A stretch of 64,000 nucleotides of DNA from Amycolatopsis sp. FDAARGOS 1241 (GTDB taxonomy: Bacteria > Actinomycetota > Actinomycetes > Mycobacteriales > Pseudonocardiaceae): the NCBI RefSeq assembly GCF_016889705.1, contig NZ_CP069526.1:3038001-3102000 (forward strand), given 5' to 3'. Numbering within the stretch: the stretch's first letter is position 1; each line of letters begins with the position of its first letter. Positions 9,015 through 17,150 of this stretch are shown piece after piece. Under the pieces are notes generated by a model that worked only from the letters and a program-made list of their open reading frames with translations, ran no database searches and was not told the origin of the DNA. The position numbers and the translations under genes were made by a program.

Positions 9015-10910
9015 ATGCGTGTGCTCAGAGGGCTCTGCGCGGCGGCGGTCGTCGCCGCGGGGCTCGTGGTGCCGGTGCAGCAGGCGGCCGCGAGACCCGC
9101 CGGCACCGAACCGGTGTACGACTTCGCCGGAGCGATCCGCGAAACGGTGTGGGTGGACGTCGGCCGCGACGGTGACGGCGACGGCAAGCCCGACCGCGTC
9201 GCAGCGGACATCGTGCGGCCGGCGGAACCGGCGGCGCAGGGCCGCAAGATCCCCGTGATCATGGACGCGAGCCCGTACTACTCCTCGCTCGGGCGCGGCA
9301 ACGAGAGCGAGTTCAAGACCTACGACCAGCAGGGCCGCCCGGTCGGGTTCCCGCTGTTCTACGACAACTACTTCGTGCCGCGCGGCTACGCGGTCGTGCT
9401 CGTGGACCTCGCCGGCACCAACCGGTCCACCGGCTGCGTCGACGTCGGCGGCATGTCCGACGTGCAGTCGGCCAAGAAGGTCGTCGACTGGCTGAACGGC
9501 CGTGCCACGGGCTACAGCGCGAAATCCGGTGGCAGCGAGGTCACGGCGAGCTGGAGTGACGGCGGCGTCGGCATGATCGGCAAGTCCTACGACGGCACGA
9601 TCGCCAACGGCGTGGCCGCCACCGGCGTCGCCGGGCTGAAGACGATCGTCCCGATCTCGGCGATCAGCTCGTGGTACGACTACTACCGCTCCGACGGTGC
9701 GTCGTTCGGCTTCGACCCCGACGGGCTGGCGCGGACCGTGGAGACGCGCAACGGCGGCCAAGACTGCTCGGCGGAGAACGCGAAGCTCGCGAAGGGCGCC
9801 ACCGCGAACGGTGACTACGGTCCGTTCTGGGCGGAGCGCGACTACGTGGCGCAGGCGAAGAAGGTGCTCGCGAGCGTGTTCGTCTCGCACGGCGTGAACG
9901 ACCTCAACGTCAAGACGATCAACTTCGGCCAGTGGTGGGACGCGCTCGCCAAAGCCGGGGTCCAGCGCAAGATCTGGCTCGCGCAGACCGGGCACGTCGA
10001 CCCGTTCGACTACCGCCGCGCGGACTGGGTCGACACACTGCACCAGTGGTTCGACCACTACCTCATGGGCATCGACAACGGCATCGAGAAGCAGCCGATG
10101 GCGACGGTCGAGCGGCAGCCGGACCAGTGGGCCGACCAGTCCTCGTACCCGGCGGCAGGCGCGGAGGCGACGACGCTGCGCCCGCACGCGGGCTCGGTGG
10201 CCGGCGTCGGCACGCTGACCACGGCCGTTTCGTCAGGAATGGCTTCGTTCACGGACAACCCGAAGCTCGGCGAGGACGAGTGGGCGGCGGACCCGGCGGC
10301 GACGTCGGCCGGCCGCGTGCTCTACAGCACCGGCGCGCTTTCCGCGCCGCTGCAGGTTTCCGGGACCTCGTCGATCACCGTGACGGCCACACCCAGCACG
10401 TCGTCGGCGCGCGTGTCGGCGATGCTCGTGGACTACGGTCCCGCCACGATCCGCAACTACTCCGCCGGCGGCGAAGGCATCAAGACCGGCACCGCGGAGA
10501 CGTGCTGGGGTGCGACCGCCCCCGGCGACGACGCCTGCTACAAGGTCACCAGCGCGGACACGGCGAACGTCGGCTACACCGTCATCAGCCGCGGCTGGGC
10601 CGACCTGGCGAACTACCGGTCGCTGAGCCACGAATCGCCGCTGACGCCCGGCAAGGCCTACTCGATGACGTTCCGCCTCGCGAGCACCGACCACGTCGTC
10701 CCCGCGGGCCACGCGCTGGCGTTGATCATCGGCGGCACGGACGGCGACTTCATCACCGGACCGGCGAACGCGCCGACACTGACGGTGGACCTGGCGAAGA
10801 CTTCGGTGCGGGTGCCGCTCGTGGGCACCGCGCCCGCCGATCCGGGCGCGACCCTGCCGGGCACCGCGGTCACCTCGGTCCGCAACGACCCGCGACTCGA
10901 CCTGCGGTGA
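9015..10910 (+). CDS. Secreted Xaa-Pro dipeptidyl-peptidase (S15 family)
   Basis: It is predicted to cleave X-Pro dipeptides from peptide N-termini outside the cell. The 631-residue protein starts with a Sec signal peptide (MRVLRGLCAAAVVAAGLVV, with AAARPAG at the likely cleavage site). An alpha/beta-hydrolase domain follows with the nucleophile Ser191 in GKSYDGT. The C-terminal half is the jelly-roll domain typical of S15/CocE proteins. The ATG at 9015 has GGAGG at 9004-9008, and an in-frame TTG at 8997 is less likely because it would precede the signal peptide. A TAGCTT -10 box lies at 8977-8982. The gene starts the segment that separates rluB from cmk. Confidence 0.9.
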   Translation: MRVLRGLCAAAVVAAGLVVPVQQAAARPAGTEPVYDFAGAIRETVWVDVGRDGDGDGKPDRVAADIVRPAEPAAQGRKIPVIMDASPYYSSLGRGNESEFKTYDQQGRPVGFPLFYDNYFVPRGYAVVLVDLAGTNRSTGCVDVGGMSDVQSAKKVVDWLNGRATGYSAKSGGSEVTASWSDGGVGMIGKSYDGTIANGVAATGVAGLKTIVPISAISSWYDYYRSDGASFGFDPDGLARTVETRNGGQDCSAENAKLAKGATANGDYGPFWAERDYVAQAKKVLASVFVSHGVNDLNVKTINFGQWWDALAKAGVQRKIWLAQTGHVDPFDYRRADWVDTLHQWFDHYLMGIDNGIEKQPMATVERQPDQWADQSSYPAAGAEATTLRPHAGSVAGVGTLTTAVSSGMASFTDNPKLGEDEWAADPAATSAGRVLYSTGALSAPLQVSGTSSITVTATPSTSSARVSAMLVDYGPATIRNYSAGGEGIKTGTAETCWGATAPGDDACYKVTSADTANVGYTVISRGWADLANYRSLSHESPLTPGKAYSMTFRLASTDHVVPAGHALALIIGGTDGDFITGPANAPTLTVDLAKTSVRVPLVGTAPADPGATLPGTAVTSVRNDPRLDLR

Positions 10911-10914
10911 TCGT

Positions 10915-10949
10915 CCGGGTGGTCGCCTGGACACCGGGTGACCACCCGG
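10915..10949. terminator. Hairpin between convergent genes
   Basis: The 10-base arms CCGGGTGGTC (10915-10924) and GACCACCCGG (10940-10949) are perfectly complementary with a 15-base loop. The hairpin fills the 40-base gap between two convergent genes and could end transcription from both sides. No U-tract is present. Confidence 0.5.
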
Positions 10950-10950
10950 C

Positions 10951-12141
10951 TCACGCCGGGGCTTCGCTGGCCTGCTCCCGCGGTTTCCGTTGCAGCGCCT
11001 TGGCGATCGGCTCCACGACGCGGGCGGCGGTGGGGCCGAGGATCGCCATCAGCAGCACGTACGCGGTCGCCAGCGCGGCCAGTTCGCCGTCGACCGCGCC
11101 GGCGGTGACTGCGAGACCGGCGATGACGATCGAGAACTCGCCGCGTGCCACCAGAGCCGCTCCCGCGCGGGCGCGGCCGAGCCTGCCGATCCCTTGTCTC
11201 CGTGCGGCCCACCAGCCGGTGCCGACCTTGGAGAGCGTGGTGATCACGGCGAGCGCGACGGCCCACCCGAGCACCGGCGGGATCGACGCCGGGTTCGTGT
11301 TGAGGCCGAACACCACGAAGAACACGGCCGCGAACAGGTCGCGCAGGGGCTCGAGCAGGCGCGTGGCGTTGTGGGCGGTGGAGCCGGACACGGCGATGCC
11401 GAGCAGGAAGGCCCCGACGGCGGCCGAGACCTGCAGCGCCGACGCGATGCCCGCGACGAGCAGCGCCGCACCGAGGATCTTGAGCAGGAACACCTCGCGG
11501 TCGTCGCTGTCGACGAGCGCGGAGACGTAGCGGCCGAACTTCAGGGCGATCACCAGGACCACGGTGATCACCAGCAGGGAGATGCCCACGGCCTCGAGAC
11601 CGCCGAGGAAGCTGACGCCGCCGAGGATCGCCGTGAGGATCGGCAGGTAGAGGGCCATCACCAGGTCTTCGAACACCAGGATCGACAGCACCACGGGCGT
11701 TTCGCGGTTGCCCAGCCGGCCGAGGTCACCGAGGAGCTTGGCGACGATCCCGGACGACGAGATGTAGGTGACGCCCGCCATTACGATCGCGCCGATCGGG
11801 CCCCAGTCCAGCAGCAACGCGACGGCCACGCCGGGCAGCGCGTTGAGCACGATGTCGACGAGCCCGGCCGTCCACGAGCGGCGCAGGCCCGTGAACAGCT
11901 CCGCCGCTGAGTACTCGAGCCCCAGCAGCAGGAGCAGCAGCACGACGCCGATCTCGCTGGCCAGGTGCGTGAAGTCGCCGATGTCGGCGAGCGGGATCAG
12001 GCCACCGGAGCCGAAGCACAGGCCGCCGAGCAGGTAGAGCGGGATGGGGGAGAGGCCGATCCGGCCGGCGAGCCTCCCCAGCACGCCCAGCACGAAGAAG
12101 ACCCCGCCCAGTTCGATCAGGGACAGCGCGGTGTGGGCCAT
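10951..12141 (-). CDS. Monovalent cation:proton antiporter, CPA2 family (KhtU-like)
   Basis: This is an integral membrane K+(Na+)/H+ antiporter of about 396 residues with roughly 12 hydrophobic segments. They begin with LIELGGVFFVLGVLGRLAG and include the CPA2-type stretch GVVLLLLLLGLEYS. The ATG at 12141 overlaps the stop of the upstream regulatory-subunit gene, so the two are translated as a pair. The protein ends shortly after the last membrane segment and has no TrkA-N domain of its own. Gating would therefore depend on the partner subunit. The KhtTU pair of Bacillus is the closest described arrangement that I recall; the transported ion is inferred. Confidence 0.9.
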   Translation of the reverse strand: MAHTALSLIELGGVFFVLGVLGRLAGRIGLSPIPLYLLGGLCFGSGGLIPLADIGDFTHLASEIGVVLLLLLLGLEYSAAELFTGLRRSWTAGLVDIVLNALPGVAVALLLDWGPIGAIVMAGVTYISSSGIVAKLLGDLGRLGNRETPVVLSILVFEDLVMALYLPILTAILGGVSFLGGLEAVGISLLVITVVLVIALKFGRYVSALVDSDDREVFLLKILGAALLVAGIASALQVSAAVGAFLLGIAVSGSTAHNATRLLEPLRDLFAAVFFVVFGLNTNPASIPPVLGWAVALAVITTLSKVGTGWWAARRQGIGRLGRARAGAALVARGEFSIVIAGLAVTAGAVDGELAALATAYVLLMAILGPTAARVVEPIAKALQRKPREQASEAPA

Positions 12142-12632
12142 CAGCCTTGCTTGAGGATCTTGGCGGCGGCGTCCAGGCCATCGGACGTCCCGACCGCGAC
12201 GAGCAGGTCGCCCGCGGTGAAGGTGAAGTCCGGCGCCGGGGACGGGTGCACCTGGCCCGCCCGCGCCACCGCGACCACCGACACGCCGGTGCGGGTGCGC
12301 ATCGCCGTGTCGCCGAGCGTGCGGCCGTCGAACAGGCCGTCCTCGGCGATCGGCAGCTGCCGGGTGTGGATGCCCGGCAGCTCGCGATGCTCCTCGGTGA
12401 GCTGCGCGACCAGCTGCGGCGCGCCGAGGAGGTTCGCGAGCGCACCCGCTTCGTCCGCGGAAAGCGGCAGAGAGGCCAGGCAGGCGTCGGGGTCGTCGGA
12501 CTTGGAGACGATCAGCTCGATCTTGCCGTCCCGCTGCGTCACGACGCCGATGCGCCGTCCCGCACGGGTGGCGAAGTCCTTGCGGACACCGATTCCGGGC
12601 AAGGGGGTCACTTCGACGTTCACACCGGCCAC
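12141..12632 (-). CDS. Antiporter regulatory subunit with RCK_C (TrkA_C) domain (KhtT-like)
   Basis: The 163-residue cytoplasmic protein has an N-terminal region (VEVTPLPGIGVRKDFAT) and a C-terminal TrkA_C domain covering about residues 85-160 (LPIAEDGLFDGRTLGD, FTFTAGDLLVAVG). In KhtT this domain senses pH or a nucleotide ligand and gates KhtU. It is encoded just upstream of, and overlaps, the antiporter gene. The GTG at 12632 is chosen because VEVTPLPGIG is a conserved N-terminal feature of this group. Confidence 0.87.
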   Translation of the reverse strand: MAGVNVEVTPLPGIGVRKDFATRAGRRIGVVTQRDGKIELIVSKSDDPDACLASLPLSADEAGALANLLGAPQLVAQLTEEHRELPGIHTRQLPIAEDGLFDGRTLGDTAMRTRTGVSVVAVARAGQVHPSPAPDFTFTAGDLLVAVGTSDGLDAAAKILKQG

Positions 12633-12659
12633 GGTAACCCATTGTCCGTTTCGCGAGGC

Positions 12660-13039
12660 TCAGGCGAGTTCGCGCAGGACCGTCGCGACGATCATCACGG
12701 CCGCCGTCGCGCCGTGCACGCCGAACGCAATCGCCCGGTTTCCCTTGTGCCGCGAGATGATCAGCATGTCGACGATCGGGATGAAGGTCTCCGCGAGCAG
12801 GATTCAGCCGAGGACCTGCGGGCCACCTGCCAGCATCGCCGCGCCCGCCACCAGCCCGGACCCGATGTTGCGCGTGCCCTTGATGTGGAAGAACGCCGTC
12901 GTGCCGGTGGGATGGTGGCGAGGCCGAAGCCGGCGGCGCTCTTCTCCGGCGCGAGCAGGTAGCTCAGCCCGACGTAGATGATGCCGAGGGCGACGATGCC
13001 GGCGGTGACGTAGGCGGTGACGTAGGCGCTGACGATCAC
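12660..13039 (-). pseudogene. Broken DUF4267 small membrane protein gene
   Basis: The frame starts at 13039 (GTG) and reads a normal DUF4267 N-terminus with one membrane segment (VALGIIYVGLSYLLAPEKSA). It then loses frame near 12909-12912: after FGLATIP the family sequence TGTTAFFHIKGTRNIGSGL continues in the next frame, consistent with one lost base in a C-run. In the restored frame a TGA at 12804-12806 interrupts a position where Trp would fit (QVLG-stop-ILLAET). The rest (TFIPIVDMLIISRHKGNR) runs to the stop at 12660. Two independent lesions argue for decay, although sequencing error cannot be excluded for the indel. It diverges from a TetR gene that is also frameshifted. Confidence 0.75.
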
Positions 13040-13095
13040 TCGGACCTCCGGGAATCTAGCGATAACAGCTAATCCGTCAACACGAGCTTATCTAC

Positions 13096-13117
13096 GCTAG
13101 ATTATATAGCAGTGCTA
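13096..13117. promoter_or_regulatory. Candidate TetR operator between the DUF4267 and tetR genes
   Basis: The divergent spacer is unusually AT-rich and contains two overlapping inverted repeats. One is GCTA-GATTATA-TAGC (13096-13110) and the other is TAGCA-G-TGCTA (13107-13117). Their position, 12 bases before the tetR start and upstream of the DUF4267 gene, fits an autoregulatory TetR site. Confidence 0.4.
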
Positions 13118-13128
13118 GGACCGGGTCC

Positions 13129-13681
13129 ATGGACCGGCGACTGCGCCGGGAAGGCGACCGGACGGAACGGGAGCGGCGGATCGCCGCCGCCGCGCGGGAG
13201 CTCGCCGAGGCGGAGGGACTGGGAGGCGGTCACCACGCGCCGGGTCGCGGCGCTCATCGAGTACAGCCAGCCGGTGCTCTACAGCCACTTCGCGAGCAAG
13301 GCCGTGATCATGGCGGCCGACGCGCTGGAGGGGTTCGCGGAGTTCACCGAGCACCTGCGCCGCGTGCGGGAAGGCGGAGTCCGCGCGGTGGCCGAGGCCT
13401 ACGTCGCCTTCGCCGAAGAGAAGCCGGCTCTCTACGACGCGATGTTCACGCTGGCCACCGAGCTGCCGTTCGCCGCGGAGGACACCTCGCCGGTGATGCA
13501 CGAGGTGTTCGCGGCGCTGCTGGCGGTGATCGAGCCGGTGGCGGACGGCCAGGACCCGGGGCCGCTGACCGAGTTCTGGGGTGCGCTGCACGGCCTCGTC
13601 ACCCTCGACCGCGGCCGCCGGCTGAGCACGGGGCACTGCCACGACCGCCTGGCTCTGCTCGTCGCGCGCTTCGGGGGCTGA
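13129..13681 (+). pseudogene. Frameshifted TetR-family regulator
   Basis: The frame opens with ATG at 13129 and encodes the start of a TetR HTH (EGDRTERERRIAAAARELAEAEG). It shifts near 13218, and the correct continuation (WEAVTTRRVAALIEYSQPVL and YSHFASKAVIM) lies in the +1 frame. Removing the A at 13218 restores GGC TGG GAG GCG and an unbroken gene of about 183 residues with a ligand-binding domain. The stop is TGA at 13679-13681. The divergent DUF4267 gene is its likely former target and is also broken. Either this locus is decaying or the assembly carries indel errors here. Confidence 0.75.
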
Positions 13682-13768
13682 CCGCACCCGAGCCGCCTGA
13701 CCGGGCGGGACGGGCGACGGGCAGAATGAACGCCGATCAACGCAGAGGACGACGCGAGGAGAGTTTCG

Positions 13769-14512
13769 GTGACGGGAGCCCTACGTGGTGTGGTCGCGCT
13801 GGACGGCCCGTCGGGAACCGGCAAGACCACGGTCGCGCGCAAGCTCGCCGACCGGCTCGGCGCGGGCTACCTCGACACCGGCGCGATGTACCGGCTCGTG
13901 ACGCTCGCGGTGCTGCGGGCGGGCACCGACCCGGCCGACACCGAAGCGGTCGGCCACCTCGCGCACGACGTGCACTTCACCATCGGCACCAGCCCCGACC
14001 GCCCCGACGTGCGGCTCGAGGACGAAGACGTGGCCGCCGAGATCCGCGGGCCCGAGGTCACCCAGGCCGTCTCCGCCGTCTCCGCGGTGCCTCAGGTGCG
14101 TGAGCTGCTTGTGGCGCGCCAGCGCCGGATCATCGCCGACGTGCTCGCCGACACCGGCGGCATCGTGGTGGAAGGCCGCGACATCGGCACCGTCGTGGCG
14201 CCCGAATCGCCGCTCAAGGTCTACCTCACCGCGTCGGCCGACGTGCGGGCCGCGCGGCGCAGCGGCCAGGACACCGCCGCGGGGCGCCGGCTCACCGTCG
14301 AGGCCGCGCGCGAGTCCGTCGAGCGCCGCGACCGCCTCGACTCCACGCGCTCGACGTCGCCGCTGCGCGCGGCCGAGGACGCCGTGCCGGTCGACACGTC
14401 CGAGCTGACCATCGACCAGGTGATCGTCGCCCTGTCCGAGCTGGCCTGCCGCCGCGGCCTGCTCGACGACTGCCCGGCCGAGGCCGACGCCGGGGTCGAG
14501 GTGGCTCCGTGA
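13769..14512 (+). CDS. cmk: (d)CMP kinase (cytidylate kinase)
   Basis: It phosphorylates CMP and dCMP to the diphosphates. The 247 residues show the P-loop GPSGTGKTT at residues 12-20, YLDTGAMYR, the central VVEGRDIGTVV motif, and a C-terminal region with two Arg-rich stretches (ESVERRDRLDSTRSTSPL). A GAGGAGAG Shine-Dalgarno at 13756-13763 precedes the GTG start. The stop overlaps the following acyltransferase GTG. The cmk-acyltransferase-der order is conserved in actinobacteria and here restarts the core block after the 9.0-13.7 kb interruption. Confidence 0.96.
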   Translation: MTGALRGVVALDGPSGTGKTTVARKLADRLGAGYLDTGAMYRLVTLAVLRAGTDPADTEAVGHLAHDVHFTIGTSPDRPDVRLEDEDVAAEIRGPEVTQAVSAVSAVPQVRELLVARQRRIIADVLADTGGIVVEGRDIGTVVAPESPLKVYLTASADVRAARRSGQDTAAGRRLTVEAARESVERRDRLDSTRSTSPLRAAEDAVPVDTSELTIDQVIVALSELACRRGLLDDCPAEADAGVEVAP

Positions 14513-15198
14513 CCGGAGGCGCGCTGCCCGCGGGCGCGAACGGCCTCCTCCACGACGCCGGGCGCATCTTCGCCCGGTACCATCTGCGATCGGCCTTCCG
14601 GATTCGCGTGCACGGCCGCGACCGGATGCCCGCCACCGGCCCGGTCGTGGTGATCGCCAACCACAGTTCCATGATCGAGCCGCAGCTGATCTTCGGAATG
14701 CTGCCGCGCCGGTCGGCGTTCCTCGTCAAAGCCGAGATGTTCAAAGGCGCCGCCGGGTGGTTCCTGAGGGCGATCGGCCAGATCCCGCTCAAGCGGGGCG
14801 AGATCGACCGCAAGCCGCTGATGACGGCCGTCGGGGTGCTCAAGGCCGGCGGGGTCGTCGGCATCTTCCCCGAGGGCACGCGCGGGGCCGGCGACGTCGG
14901 TGCGGCCGAGCGGGGCGCGGCCTGGCTCGTGCGCTCCGCCGGGGCGACCGTGCTGCCGGTCGCGACGCGGGGCACGCTCAAACCCGCGGCGGGGAAGCGG
15001 CGGTGGCGACCGAGGGTGGACATCCTCGTGGGCGAGCCGTTCGCGCCGGCGGTCGGCCCAGGCCGGCGCGGCCTGGAAGAGGGCACCGAAGAGCTGCGCC
15101 TGCGGCTCGCGGAGCTCGTGAAGACTTTGGACGAGTGGCGTGCGGAGAATCGGCTCTCCGGCGCCGTAGGTGGAATGGGAAACGATGACAGGGTTTGA
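14509..15198 (+). CDS. 1-acyl-glycerol-3-phosphate acyltransferase family (PlsC-like)
   Basis: The protein (229 residues) belongs to the PlsC acyltransferase fold that acylates lysophosphatidic acid or related lipids at the membrane. Motif I reads NHSSMIEP, motif [10 protein letters not shown] and motif [10 protein letters not shown]. The canonical motif I is NHx4D, and here the acidic position is Glu instead of Asp. This is chemically conservative, but it is the residue that supports the catalytic His. The GTG start overlaps the cmk stop and the 3' end overlaps der, so the three genes form one coupled unit. The substrate is unknown. Confidence 0.88.
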   Translation: MTGGALPAGANGLLHDAGRIFARYHLRSAFRIRVHGRDRMPATGPVVVIANHSSMIEPQLIFGMLPRRSAFLVKAEMFKGAAGWFLRAIGQIPLKRGEIDRKPLMTAVGVLKAGGVVGIFPEGTRGAGDVGAAERGAAWLVRSAGATVLPVATRGTLKPAAGKRRWRPRVDILVGEPFAPAVGPGRRGLEEGTEELRLRLAELVKTLDEWRAENRLSGAVGGMGNDDRV

Positions 15199-16657
15199 AT
15201 CCTCGGTCGAAGGCGTGGGCGAGGTCGACGGGACCTGGTCCGACGAGACCGAGTTCGCCGCGCTCGACGCGCAGATCGAGGCCGAGGGCGCCGCCGAGGA
15301 GGCGAACCTCGCGCAGCCGGTGCTGGCCGTGGTCGGCCGCCCCAACGTGGGCAAGTCCACGCTGGTCAACCGCATCCTCGGCCGGCGCGAGGCCGTGGTG
15401 CAGGACGTGCCGGGGGTGACGCGCGACCGCGTCTCCTACGACGCGTACTGGGGTGGCCGGCGCTTCACGCTGGTCGACACCGGCGGCTGGGAGCCCGACG
15501 CGACGGGCCTGCAGGCCGCCGTTGCCGCGCAGGCCGAGATGGCGATGCAGACGGCCGACGCCGTGCTCCTCGTGATCGACGCGACCGTGGGTGCGACCGC
15601 GACCGACGAGGCCGTGGCCCGGGTGCTGCGCCGCTCGAAGAAGCCGGTGCTGCTCGCCGCCAACAAGGTGGACGACGACCGGCTGCTGGCCGACACCGCT
15701 TCGCTGTGGTCGCTCGGCCTGGGTGAACCGCGCCCGGTCAGCGCGCTGCACGGCCGCAGCTCGGGTGACCTGCTCGACGCGATCATCGAGGCCCTGCCCT
15801 CGGCGCCGCGGGAGAGCGGTACCGTGACCGCCGGCCCGCGGCGGGTGGCGCTCGTCGGCAAGCCCAACGTGGGCAAGTCGAGCCTGCTCAACAAGCTCTC
15901 GGGCGAGCAGCGTTCGGTGGTCGACGCGGTCGCCGGCACCACCGTCGACCCGGTCGACTCGCTGGTGGAACTCGACGGCGAGGTCTGGCGGTTCGTGGAC
16001 ACCGCGGGCCTGCGCAAGCGCGTGAACTCCGCCAACGGCGCGGAGTACTACGCCTCGCTGCGCACCAAGACGGCGATCGACGCGGCCGAGGTCGCGATCG
16101 TGATGCTCGACGCCGCCGAACCACTGTCCGAACAGGACCTGCGGGTGCTGACGATGGTCGTCGAGGCGGGCCGTGCCTGTGTGCTGGCCTTCAACAAATG
16201 GGACCTGGTGGACGAAGACCGCCGCCACGCGATGGTGCGCGAACTCGACCGTGGTCTGGTCCGCGTGCCGTGGGCGGAGAAGGTGAACATCTCCGCCCTC
16301 ACCGGCCGTTCCGTGCGCAAGCTTGCGCCCGCGCTGCGCACCGCGCTCAAGTCGTGGGACCAGCGCGTGCCCACCGGTCAGCTCAACGGGTGGCTCTCCG
16401 ACCTCATCGCGGCGACCCCGCCGCCGGTGCGCGGTGGCAAGCAGCCGAAGGTGCTCTTCGCCACGCAGGCCGGCATCCGCCCGCCGACGCTGGTGCTGTT
16501 CACGACCGGCTTCCTGGAGGCCGGTTACCGGCGGTTCATCGAGCGCAAGTTCCGCGAGCAGTTCGGCTTCGAAGGCAGCCCCGTGCGGGTGAACGTGCGG
16601 GTGCGGGAGAAGAAGGCGAAGCCGAAGGTCGGCGGCAAGGCGGCGCGGGGCCGCTGA
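15185..16657 (+). CDS. der: Ribosome-associated GTPase Der (EngA)
   Basis: Der is an essential tandem GTPase required for 50S subunit assembly. The 490-residue protein has an acidic N-terminal tail of about 45 residues and a first G domain with GRPNVGKS at 51-58. A second G domain starts with GKPNVGKS at residue 225, and a C-terminal KH-like domain ([10 protein letters not shown]) precedes a Lys-rich tail. The ATG at 15185 (MTGFESS) is preferred over an in-frame GTG five codons upstream, because the upstream start lies deeper in the acyltransferase gene. The alternative cannot be excluded. Confidence 0.96.
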   Translation: MTGFESSVEGVGEVDGTWSDETEFAALDAQIEAEGAAEEANLAQPVLAVVGRPNVGKSTLVNRILGRREAVVQDVPGVTRDRVSYDAYWGGRRFTLVDTGGWEPDATGLQAAVAAQAEMAMQTADAVLLVIDATVGATATDEAVARVLRRSKKPVLLAANKVDDDRLLADTASLWSLGLGEPRPVSALHGRSSGDLLDAIIEALPSAPRESGTVTAGPRRVALVGKPNVGKSSLLNKLSGEQRSVVDAVAGTTVDPVDSLVELDGEVWRFVDTAGLRKRVNSANGAEYYASLRTKTAIDAAEVAIVMLDAAEPLSEQDLRVLTMVVEAGRACVLAFNKWDLVDEDRRHAMVRELDRGLVRVPWAEKVNISALTGRSVRKLAPALRTALKSWDQRVPTGQLNGWLSDLIAATPPPVRGGKQPKVLFATQAGIRPPTLVLFTTGFLEAGYRRFIERKFREQFGFEGSPVRVNVRVREKKAKPKVGGKAARGR

Positions 16658-16705
16658 CTTCGGCTGGCACCGTATTCCGGCCAAGATCACTGGCGCACCA
16701 ACGGT

Positions 16706-16875
16706 GCGGTTCGAACAACACCGCGGTTCGAACAACACCGCGGTTCGAACAACACCGCGGTTCGAACAACACCGCGGTTCGAACAACACCGCGGTTCGAA
16801 CAACACCGCGGTTCGAACAACACCGCGGTTCGAACAACACCGCGGTTCGAACAACACCGCGGTTCGAACAACACC
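16706..16875 (+). repeat. Ten perfect tandem copies of a 17-bp unit
   Basis: The unit GCGGTTCGAACAACACC is repeated ten times without a mismatch (170 bases), starting 49 bases after the der stop and ending 7 bases before a terminator stem. Each unit contains the 8-bp palindrome GTTCGAAC, so ten evenly spaced palindromes are displayed at 17-bp steps. There are no spacers, so this is a minisatellite and not CRISPR. Seventeen is not a multiple of three, which argues against a coding role. The perfect identity implies recent expansion or active homogenisation. Confidence 0.95.
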
Positions 16876-16882
16876 GCGCAGA

Positions 16883-16915
16883 CGCGCCGGGAACGCCGTT
16901 TCCCGGCGCGTTTTT
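16883..16915 (+). terminator. Intrinsic terminator of the cmk-der operon
   Basis: An 11-bp perfect stem (CGCGCCGGGAA at 16883-16893, complement at 16900-16910) with a 6-base loop is followed by TTTTT at 16911-16915. It is the clearest intrinsic terminator in the window. The transcribed 3' UTR of der would include the whole 17-bp repeat array. Confidence 0.9.
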
Positions 16916-16957
16916 CACGTCGGGATCAGGCCGCTGCACACGGTGACGTCCGGCACT

Positions 16958-17066
16958 CGGCTGTGACCCTTGCGCTATCTGGTGTTCATCTTGGCGTATC
17001 GTCGAGGGCCGCAACGGGCGCCTCATTCGGAGAGCCGGCCCGAATGACGCTCGCGGAAGGTGAGTG
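16958..17066 (+). promoter_or_regulatory. Promoter region and ribosome binding site before the Pls-like NRPS
   Basis: TATCGT at 16997-17002 fits a TANNNT -10 box and would start transcription near 17009. No convincing -35 is present at the right spacing. A GGAAGG Shine-Dalgarno at 17055-17060 precedes the ATG of the short leader ORF (17067), not the NRPS itself. Apart from the repeat and terminator upstream, I see nothing else between 16658 and 17066. Confidence 0.3.
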
Positions 17067-17150
17067 ATGGGCTTGCACGCCCGTGGTACATCCCTGCACG
17101 TCCGGTTCCGCAAGCCCACGGTCACGCACCGTGACGAGGTGGTCCGGTGA
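17067..17150 (+). CDS. 27-residue cationic leader peptide overlapping the NRPS start
   Basis: An ATG at 17067 with GGAAGG six bases upstream opens a 27-codon ORF. It begins MGLHARGTSLHVRFRKP and its TGA overlaps the GTG of the NRPS gene (GTGA at 17147-17150). The peptide is strongly basic (Arg, Lys and His make up over a third of residues) and has no membrane segment. It has a better ribosome binding site than the NRPS start, so it could deliver ribosomes to it by coupling or act as a regulatory uORF. No homologue is known to me and expression is unproven. Confidence 0.4.
   Translation: MGLHARGTSLHVRFRKPTVTHRDEVVR

Noticed and set aside
16706..16875. CRISPR array
   Set aside because: The ten 17-bp units are directly adjacent without spacers, and no cas gene is present.
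16706..16875. tRNA T-arm-like sequence GGTTCGAAC in each repeat
   Set aside because: No acceptor, D or anticodon stems surround it, so the likeness is only to the T-loop.
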